From: JAAXQD01 sp032126435
Lineage (GTDB): Bacteria > Desulfobacterota > Desulfobacteria > Desulfobacterales > UBA11574
Assembly (NCBI GenBank): GCA_032126435.1
Contig: JAQBBE010000243.1
Location: 1 to 12,373, forward strand
Reading direction: 5' to 3'
DNA length: 12,373 bases
Of the stretch, positions 7,411 through 12,373 are shown one piece after another. Position numbers and translations under genes: made by a program. Every line of letters starts with the position of its first letter. The stretch's first letter is position 1. The notes under the pieces are model-generated. The model had not been told where the DNA came from, did no database searches, and worked only from the letters and a program-made list of their open reading frames with translations.

Positions 7411-8007
7411 ATGCCGCAAAAACGATTACGCTTGGTGGTCGGTCTGGGGAATCCGGGTGAAGCCTATACAGAAACCCGCCACAATGCCGGTTTCCTGGCG
7501 GTGGATAAAGTTTCGGAAGCTTTCTCTATTGCTTTTGCAAAACGAAAGTTTGATACCCGAATCGGCATTGGATCGGTCAATGATGTAAAGATTGTTCTGG
7601 CAAAACCGATGGTCTTTATGAACGGAAGCGGGCCTTACGTTCATAAAATTGCGGGATATTTTAGGATATTATGTGAGGACATGTTGGTCGTTCATGACGA
7701 CATCGACCTTGCTTTTGGAAAATTAAAAATAAAAGAGAAAGGAGGGGATGGGGGACACAGAGGTATAAGATCGTTAATCGATGCCTTTGGCGGAGGTGAT
7801 TTTGTACGTCTTCGTATCGGCGTCGGGCGACCTGAGGCCGGAATCGGTGCTGCTGATTATGTTCTAGAAAAATTTTCTTTAGAAGAAAGAAAAAATTTAG
7901 ACCGGATCATCACAACAGCAAAGGACGCCATAGTTACAACCCTTTGTAAAGGTACAAAGGAGGGGATGAACAGATTCAACGACAAAAGAATCTCAATTTT
8001 AAGCTAA
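7411..8007 (+). CDS. pth: Peptidyl-tRNA hydrolase
   Basis: Pth cleaves peptidyl-tRNAs that drop off ribosomes and so recycles tRNA. The 198-aa protein matches the bacterial Pth family: VVGLGNPG (9-16) with Asn14, ETRHNAGF (21-28) with catalytic His24 (E. coli His20), FMNGSG with Asn71 (E. coli Asn68), VVHDDIDL (93-100), and RLRIGVGRP. The segment GGDGGHRGIRS has Arg117 where E. coli has the substrate-contacting Asn114, while the preceding His is kept. Clear family membership and intact catalytic residues argue for an active enzyme. It lies 18 bp after rplY/ctc and 21 bp before hppA. Its ribosome binding site is weak (ACAGG, 13 nt or so before the ATG). Confidence 0.96.
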   Translation: MPQKRLRLVVGLGNPGEAYTETRHNAGFLAVDKVSEAFSIAFAKRKFDTRIGIGSVNDVKIVLAKPMVFMNGSGPYVHKIAGYFRILCEDMLVVHDDIDLAFGKLKIKEKGGDGGHRGIRSLIDAFGGGDFVRLRIGVGRPEAGIGAADYVLEKFSLEERKNLDRIITTAKDAIVTTLCKGTKEGMNRFNDKRISILS

Positions 8008-8013
8008 AGTATC

Positions 8014-8025
8014 TCAGATGGAGGG
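8014..8025 (+). promoter_or_regulatory. Ribosome binding site of hppA
   Basis: The sequence TGGAGGGAA lies just before the ATG at 8029, a good Shine-Dalgarno match that supports this start and suggests efficient translation of the membrane pump. Confidence 0.6.
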
Positions 8026-8028
8026 AAA

Positions 8029-10044
8029 ATGGAATCTGTATTGAACAATATACCGTTGTTTTGCACGCTGATCGGTGCTTTTGGAGTTCTTTTTGCGATT
8101 TCTCTGGCGGCAGTTGTCAAAAAAGCGCCTGCCGGAAATGCAAGAATGCAGGAGATCGCCGGCGCTATTAAAGAGGGCGCGATTGCATATTTGAACCGCC
8201 AGCTCAAAAGTATGGGTGTTGCCGGTGTCGTTATTTTTATTATCATCTTTGTCACTCTGGGGGCAAAAACCGCCATTGGATTTCTGATCGGTGCAACGGC
8301 ATCATTTATTGCAGGGTATATCGGTATGCGGGTGTCGGTTATAGCCAATGTAAGGACAGCAGAGGCTGCAAGAAAAGGGCTTGCGGCCGGACTTTCTATG
8401 GCCTTTAAAGGCGGTGCTGTTACCGGTATGATAGTGGCCGGTCTGGCACTAACAGCCGTAGCCGGGTTTTATACCGCAACCCATGACATTATGGCCCTGG
8501 TAGCCCTTGGTTTTGGCGGCAGCCTGATTTCGATTTTCGCACGGCTGGGCGGCGGGATCTTCACAAAGGGCGCCGATGTCGGCGCAGACCTGGTCGGAAA
8601 GCTTGAGGCCGGTATTCCTGAAGACGACCCCAGAAACCCGGCTACGATTGCCGATAATGTTGGAGACAATGTGGGTGACTGTGCGGGTATGGCCGCCGAC
8701 CTTTTTGAGACCTATGCAGTTACGGCGGTTGCCGCCATGCTGATCGGTCATCTTCTTTTCCCGAAAAACCCCATGGCAGTAGAATTCCCGCTGGTGCTCG
8801 GTGCTATCTCAATCATCGCTTCCATGATCGCCATTTTCTTCGTGAGACTCGGAAAGAGCGAATATATCATGGGTGCATTGTACAAGGGGATGTTCGGCGC
8901 TGCCATCATAGCGGCTATCGCGTTCTATTATGCCACCCAAAAGTTCATGGGCGGGTTGGGTGACATTCCCGTCATGAATATTTACTATTGCACACTTATC
9001 GGGCTTATTCTTACCGTTGTCATTGTTATTATAACCGAATACTATACAGGCATTTATGCTCCGGTTAAGCAGATTGCACAGGCATCTACCACCGGTCACG
9101 GCACAAATATCATTGCCGGTCTTGGCGTGAGCATGCAGGCCACGGCTGCTCCGGTTCTTGCCATCTGCCTGGCGATTTATCTGGCGTTTCACTTTGCCGG
9201 CCTATACGGAATTGCCATGGCAGCCATGTCCATGCTTTCCATGACCGGAATGGTGATTGCCATTGATGCTTACGGGCCGATTACCGACAATGCCGGTGGA
9301 ATTGCCGAGATGGCGGACATGGATGAGAGCGTTCGGGCCGTGACCGATCCGCTGGATGCCGTGGGCAATACCACCAAAGCGGTGACCAAAGGGTATGCCA
9401 TCGGTTCTGCCGGTCTGGCGGCTCTGGTTCTGTTTGCATGCTATGTACAGGAATTTGCCCTGCAGGCCAAAGAGGGTGCTCCTGCCTTGAGATTCGACCT
9501 GTCCGATGTCAACGTGATCATCGGCCTTTTTATCGGCGGACTTTTGCCGTACCTGTTTGCTTCTATCGTCATGAAAGCGGTGGGAAATGCCGGTGGGGCG
9601 GTGGTTGAAGAGGTGCGTCGCCAGTTCCGCGAAATTCCGGGCATCATGGAAGGAACCGCGAAACCGGACTACGGCGCATGTGTGGATATCGTCACCAAGT
9701 TTGCTTTGAAAGAAATGATCGTTCCCGCACTTCTGCCGGTTGTGGCGCCCCTTGTCGTCGGACTCTTGCTGGGCAAGGTGGCTCTGGGCGGACTTTTGAT
9801 CGGAAGTATCGTTACCGGTGTTTTTCTTGCCATTTCCATGACCACCGGCGGGGCTGCCTGGGACAATGCCAAGAAATACATTGAAGACGGCCACTTGGGC
9901 GGAAAAGGAAGCGATGCTCACAGAGCCGCGGTTACCGGTGACACGGTCGGCGATCCTTACAAGGATACTGCAGGTCCGGCCATTAACCCGATGATCAAGA
10001 TACTGAACGTTGTTGCACTGCTCATGGTACCTTTCTTGCTGTAA
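8029..10044 (+). CDS. hppA: Membrane-bound proton-pumping pyrophosphatase, K+-independent type
   Basis: This integral membrane pump hydrolyses cytoplasmic PPi and drives H+ across the membrane. The 671-aa length and repeated hydrophobic segments fit the roughly 16-helix family. The substrate and Mg2+ site is intact: DVGADLVGK (183-191), GIPEDDPRNP just after it, and DNVGDNVGDCAG with Asp209, 213 and 217. The C-terminal half has TDNAGGIAEMA and, near the end, GGAAWDNAKKYIE and TGDTVGDPYKDTAGPA. GNTTKAVTKGYAIGSA carries Lys450 where K+-dependent enzymes have Ala, the known marker of the K+-independent subfamily, whose characterised members pump H+. It follows pth by 21 bp with a good ribosome binding site and is followed at once by a strong terminator, so it closes the gene set. 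It recovers energy from PPi released by biosynthesis, including tRNA charging and PRPP-dependent reactions (inference). Confidence 0.97.
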   Translation: MESVLNNIPLFCTLIGAFGVLFAISLAAVVKKAPAGNARMQEIAGAIKEGAIAYLNRQLKSMGVAGVVIFIIIFVTLGAKTAIGFLIGATASFIAGYIGMRVSVIANVRTAEAARKGLAAGLSMAFKGGAVTGMIVAGLALTAVAGFYTATHDIMALVALGFGGSLISIFARLGGGIFTKGADVGADLVGKLEAGIPEDDPRNPATIADNVGDNVGDCAGMAADLFETYAVTAVAAMLIGHLLFPKNPMAVEFPLVLGAISIIASMIAIFFVRLGKSEYIMGALYKGMFGAAIIAAIAFYYATQKFMGGLGDIPVMNIYYCTLIGLILTVVIVIITEYYTGIYAPVKQIAQASTTGHGTNIIAGLGVSMQATAAPVLAICLAIYLAFHFAGLYGIAMAAMSMLSMTGMVIAIDAYGPITDNAGGIAEMADMDESVRAVTDPLDAVGNTTKAVTKGYAIGSAGLAALVLFACYVQEFALQAKEGAPALRFDLSDVNVIIGLFIGGLLPYLFASIVMKAVGNAGGAVVEEVRRQFREIPGIMEGTAKPDYGACVDIVTKFALKEMIVPALLPVVAPLVVGLLLGKVALGGLLIGSIVTGVFLAISMTTGGAAWDNAKKYIEDGHLGGKGSDAHRAAVTGDTVGDPYKDTAGPAINPMIKILNVVALLMVPFLL

Positions 10045-10073
10045 AGCAACATTCATAAAAACAGATACAATTT

Positions 10074-10110
10074 AAAAGGATCGGCGCAGCCATGCGCCGG
10101 TCCTTTTTTA
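10074..10110 (+). terminator. Strong Rho-independent terminator after hppA
   Basis: GGATCGGCGC (10078-10087) pairs with GCGCCGGTCC (10094-10103) over 10 bp with one G-T(U) wobble, a 6-nt loop AGCCAT, and a following run of six T (10104-10109). Flanking A residues extend the pairing. It ends the upstream rightward transcription and separates it from carD. Confidence 0.92.
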
Positions 10111-10150
10111 TTGATTGTGAATGGATTGTATGGTATGAACTTAATTGAAA

Positions 10151-10175
10151 ATTGGTTGAGTGAGAAATTACCAAT
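10151..10175. repeat. Inverted repeat ATTGGT...ACCAAT over the carD -35 region
   Basis: ATTGGT (10151-10156) and ACCAAT (10170-10175) are exact reverse complements with a 13-bp spacer. The right arm overlaps the proposed -35 box at 10168-10173, so it could be a regulator site or a chance match. Confidence 0.3.
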
Positions 10176-10196
10176 GTCCGTATGCAACCATATAAT
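10168..10196 (+). promoter_or_regulatory. Sigma70-type promoter for carD-rluD
   Basis: TTACCA (10168-10173) and a perfect TATAAT (10191-10196) are separated by 17 bp, predicting a start near 10203 and a leader of about 35 nt. The -10 box runs into a palindrome at 10196-10208, and CAACCATA repeats flank it (10185-10192 and 10217-10224). Confidence 0.5.
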
Positions 10197-10208
10197 GATC
10201 GATAATCA
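10196..10208. repeat. Palindrome at the predicted carD transcription start (TGAT-N5-ATCA)
   Basis: TGATCGATAATCA has dyad symmetry and covers the predicted start site of carD. It matches 12 of 13 bases of the palindrome core at 5583-5595. An operator is possible but unproven. Confidence 0.35.
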
Positions 10209-10237
10209 GCTATATACAACCATAAGCCGGTGTTAAA

Positions 10238-10810
10238 ATGAATAAGAAAAATGTAAAAGATAATACACAACCCCCCAAACAAGACGTGCGGGAATTCAAA
10301 GTCGGGGATCTTGCCGTCTATCCGGCTCATGGTGTCGGGAGAATCAACTCCATCGAGTCCCGGATCATTAACGGCGAAGAACATGATTTTTATATGATGA
10401 AAATCCTCGAAAATGAAATGACCATCATGATACCCACATGGAATGTTGACCAGGTCGGGCTTCGGGATGTTATCGACAAGAAAGATATCGTCAAAGTATA
10501 CGAAGTTATGGAAAAACGGGAGGTGTCGCCCGGTGAGACCCAGACCTGGAACCGGAGATATCGGGAATATATGGACAAGATCAAAACCGGTTCACTGTAT
10601 GATGTGGCTGAAGTGTACAGGGATCTTTCCCTGCTGAAATTAACAAAGGATCTTTCCTTTGGCGAACGTAAACTTTACGATACCGCCCAAAGCCTGCTGG
10701 TCATGGAACTTTCAACCGTTAGAAATACCAGCGAAGAGATGATTATATCCGAGATGGAGTTGCTTTTTCCCCCTAAAAAATCTGAAAATACAGATGATTC
10801 CGGCGAATAA
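10238..10810 (+). CDS. carD: CarD/CdnL family RNA polymerase-binding transcription regulator
   Basis: CarD-family proteins bind the RNA polymerase beta subunit and stabilise or tune open complexes, notably at rRNA promoters and in stress responses. The 190-aa protein has a short polar N-terminal tail, then the RNA polymerase-interacting Tudor-like domain (about 19-75) with FKVGDLAVYPAHGVGRI and an MKILENEMTIMIP segment. An all-helical DNA-contacting domain (about 85-178) follows with WNRRYREYMDKIKTG (104-118), where Trp104 aligns with the Trp that wedges into the upstream edge of the bubble in mycobacterial CarD, and LSFGERKLYDTAQSLL. It lacks the AT-hook extension of Myxococcus CarD, so it is CdnL-like. 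No good Shine-Dalgarno sequence precedes the ATG. It has its own promoter after the hppA terminator and lies 16 bp before rluD. Confidence 0.93.
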   Translation: MNKKNVKDNTQPPKQDVREFKVGDLAVYPAHGVGRINSIESRIINGEEHDFYMMKILENEMTIMIPTWNVDQVGLRDVIDKKDIVKVYEVMEKREVSPGETQTWNRRYREYMDKIKTGSLYDVAEVYRDLSLLKLTKDLSFGERKLYDTAQSLLVMELSTVRNTSEEMIISEMELLFPPKKSENTDDSGE

Positions 10811-10826
10811 CCCCCCTTTTTAAAAT

Positions 10827-11771
10827 ATGCAACATCGGGATTCCTTTACCATACGTGTGGATGCAACCGATTCAGGCAAACGCCTCGATCTTTTGGTTGC
10901 ATCCCGGATTGTGGATTGTTCTCGTTCTTTTGCCGCAACCCTGATTCGCGACGGAAAGATTCGGATTCAGGGGGTGGTAAAGAAGCCCGGTTATCGAGTT
11001 AAAGCGGGGGAGGAAGTCCGCGGACACATTCCTTTTCCGGAGCATGTTCTCTTTAAACCCGAACCGATTCCCATCGATATCCTTCACGAGGATGGTGACA
11101 TCATCGTTGTTAACAAGCAGCCGGGACTTGTGGTGCACCCGGCACCGGGCCACTACAGCGGAACGTTGGTGAACGCCCTTCTGTATCATTGCCCCATGCT
11201 CGAAGGGATCGGCGGGAAGTTGCGGCCGGGGATTGTACATCGGCTCGACAAAGATACGTCCGGTGTGCTTGTGGTGGCCAAAAATTCCGGAGCACATCAT
11301 CGTTTGTCCGATCAGTTTAAGCGTCGAACCATCAAGAAAAAATATTTGGCCCTGGTTCATGGTAAAATGAAGGCGGATTCAGGCACAATTTCACTGCCCA
11401 TCGGCAGGCATCCTGTAGATAGAAAAAAAATGTCCACCCACAGCAAAAAAAGTCGAAATGCTGAAACAACATGGAAAGTAAAAGAACGTTTTACTCTGGC
11501 CACTCTGATTGATATTGATCTGAAAACCGGGCGAACGCATCAGATCAGGGTTCACTGTGCCGCCATCAACCATCCGGTCATGGGGGATCCGGTTTACGGC
11601 GGCCGCAGGGGAAGGATAAAGATGGATCACCGCCTATCCGTCCCAAGGCAGATGCTGCATGCCCTGCGCCTTGAACTCACCCATCCTTCGACACATACAA
11701 TTCTTTGTTTTGAAGCACCGATCCCTTCTGATATGCTGGATACGATAACAGCCTTACGTTCAACAGGTTAG
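10827..11771 (+). CDS. rluD: RluA/RluD family 23S rRNA pseudouridine synthase
   Basis: The enzyme converts uridines to pseudouridine in RNA; RluD itself modifies helix 69 of 23S rRNA. The 314-aa protein has an N-terminal S4 RNA-binding domain (about 17-75, with GKRLDLLVA). The catalytic domain carries INKQPG-like IVVNKQPGLVVHPAPGH (93-109), then PGIVHRLDKDTSGVLVVAKN (134-153) with catalytic Asp141, and TGRTHQIRVH (234-243). The S4 domain, length and HRLDKDTSG motif fit RluD best, but the exact target uridines cannot be read from sequence. The ATG at 10827 follows a C6T5 tract with no Shine-Dalgarno sequence, so the start is less certain than the gene; a GTG at 10857 is another candidate. It is probably co-transcribed with carD. 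Confidence 0.93.
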   Translation: MQHRDSFTIRVDATDSGKRLDLLVASRIVDCSRSFAATLIRDGKIRIQGVVKKPGYRVKAGEEVRGHIPFPEHVLFKPEPIPIDILHEDGDIIVVNKQPGLVVHPAPGHYSGTLVNALLYHCPMLEGIGGKLRPGIVHRLDKDTSGVLVVAKNSGAHHRLSDQFKRRTIKKKYLALVHGKMKADSGTISLPIGRHPVDRKKMSTHSKKSRNAETTWKVKERFTLATLIDIDLKTGRTHQIRVHCAAINHPVMGDPVYGGRRGRIKMDHRLSVPRQMLHALRLELTHPSTHTILCFEAPIPSDMLDTITALRSTG

Positions 11772-11799
11772 AAGCCGTTTCAAAACCTCCCGGTCTGTT

Positions 11800-11822
11800 T
11801 TAAGATCCTAAGCGATCTTTAA
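11800..11822. terminator. Possible weak bidirectional terminator between convergent genes
   Basis: AAGATC (11802-11807) and GATCTT (11814-11819) form a 6-bp, AT-rich stem with a 6-nt loop, overlapping the 3' end of the minus-strand gene and followed by TAAA. It is the only hairpin between rluD and the convergent gene, but it is low in GC and lacks a long T tract. Confidence 0.22.
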
Positions 11823-12336
11823 ATGATTCAAGTGCATCACGCAGCATGCGGCGAATGAAGCTCTCTCTTTCGCTGTGGGGGAGCTGTGCGTAGGCGGGAT
11901 AATCCGGGTGGGACCCTGCGAGTTCGGGGAAGGTGCCTTTGCATTCTGACTTGACGGTATCGAAACCCTGAACCATCTCCACAAGGCCGTATTTTTCACA
12001 CGGAAGGTTGATGAGCCATTTCAATCGGCGCATGATTTCAAACCGCACCTGGTCGGCTAAAAACAGGTGGATGTCCACCACTGTTATTTGTTCTCTATTG
12101 GGAAGATAATTGAACTTTATGGCCGGCCCGAGGTCCAGAATTCCCATGATCAGTTCATAAAAGGCAACAGAGCTGGTTTCACCGGGCTGGGCCAGAAAAT
12201 GGAGGGCGGAGTCTGAAAGGTCCGAAAGTTTGATGTTGATATGGTATGATTCGCCAAAGCGTTTCTCCCAGGATCCGAAAGCTCTTTGCTCAATGGCTTT
12301 GGCTCGATAGGCTTGAATATCGACGACGTTTGTCAT
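11800..12336 (-). CDS. Conserved-looking hypothetical protein, function unknown
   Basis: I do not recognise this 178-aa protein. It is predicted to be soluble: no signal peptide, no membrane span, mixed charge, two Cys (113 and 132), and a helix-rich look with an Arg/Glu-rich C-terminal helix (about 155-175). The N-terminus MTNVVDIQAYRAKA reads like a conserved short opening found on small housekeeping proteins, but I cannot name a family. Coding character is supported by an uninterrupted frame with sensible composition and no better overlapping frame. It converges on rluD, 28 bp apart. There is no Shine-Dalgarno sequence before the ATG; a promoter-like pair lies immediately upstream. An in-frame alternative start was not seen in the first 30 codons. 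Confidence 0.75.
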   Translation of the reverse strand: MTNVVDIQAYRAKAIEQRAFGSWEKRFGESYHINIKLSDLSDSALHFLAQPGETSSVAFYELIMGILDLGPAIKFNYLPNREQITVVDIHLFLADQVRFEIMRRLKWLINLPCEKYGLVEMVQGFDTVKSECKGTFPELAGSHPDYPAYAQLPHSERESFIRRMLRDALESFKDRLGS

Positions 12337-12341
12337 TTCGG

Positions 12342-12370
12342 ATAATATTCCGGTGCTGGAATGCGGGCAA
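12342..12370 (-). promoter_or_regulatory. Promoter-like pair directly before the minus-strand hypothetical gene
   Basis: On the minus strand TTGCCC (12365-12370) and TATTAT (12342-12347) are separated by 17 bp. Only 5 bp lie between the -10 box and the ATG at 12336, so transcription would start at or next to the start codon. Confidence 0.4.
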
Positions 12371-12373
12371 CCG

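Noticed and set aside
7301..7588. 95-aa plus-strand ORF across the rplY-pth junction
   Set aside because: Its Lys/Arg-rich start is the acidic Glu tail of L25 read in another frame, and the rest overlaps pth.
9202..10056. 284-aa minus-strand ORF opposite hppA
   Set aside because: It lies antisense to highly conserved pyrophosphatase motifs; its His/Arg/Gly-rich composition is typical of a reverse-strand shadow and it has no ribosome binding site.
10872..11360. 162-aa minus-strand ORF opposite rluD
   Set aside because: It is antisense to the S4 and catalytic domains of the pseudouridine synthase and has no family features.

Overview
The window is an ordinary, densely coded chromosomal segment. 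It most resembles a sulfate-reducing deltaproteobacterium (Desulfobacterales-like, Desulfobacterota). That placement is inferred from the gene content and order (DUF1844 gene, ispE, tRNA-Gln, prs, L25/CTC, pth, then a CarD-family gene and an RluD-type synthase), the moderate GC and the K+-independent type of membrane pyrophosphatase; no rRNA or other phylogenetic marker was compared. I see no mobile element, integrase, CRISPR array, phage gene or toxin-antitoxin pair.

Layout. (1) Bases 1-3173 carry the 3' part of a very large GlmS-like amidotransferase; its true start lies left of the window. (2) sfsA (3195-3926, minus) converges on it. (3) A 326-bp intergenic region holds a good sigma70-type promoter (TTGAAA-16 bp-TATAAT) reading right. 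(4) From there to a strong intrinsic terminator at 10074-10110 runs a rightward gene set with no obvious internal terminator: a DUF1844 protein, ispE, tRNA-Gln(UUG), prs, rplY/ctc, pth and hppA. (5) A 127-bp intergenic region after the terminator has a second promoter, with clustered short repeats and a palindrome, leading into a CarD/CdnL-family regulator and an RluD-type 23S rRNA pseudouridine synthase. (6) An unrecognised 178-aa protein is encoded on the minus strand at the right end, converging on rluD, with a promoter so close to its ATG that its mRNA may be leaderless.

The genes serve core growth functions. GlmS makes glucosamine-6-phosphate for the cell envelope; IspE acts in the MEP isoprenoid pathway; Prs makes PRPP for nucleotides, His and Trp. 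tRNA-Gln, L25, Pth and RluD support translation. HppA hydrolyses biosynthetic pyrophosphate while pumping protons, and CarD tunes RNA polymerase at promoters.

I found no clearly novel system. The items most worth a second look are the enlarged GlmS with inserts and an extra ~205-residue C-terminal region, the near-identical palindromes upstream of tRNA-Gln and over the carD promoter, the Asn-to-Arg change in Pth, and the possible leaderless gene at the right end.
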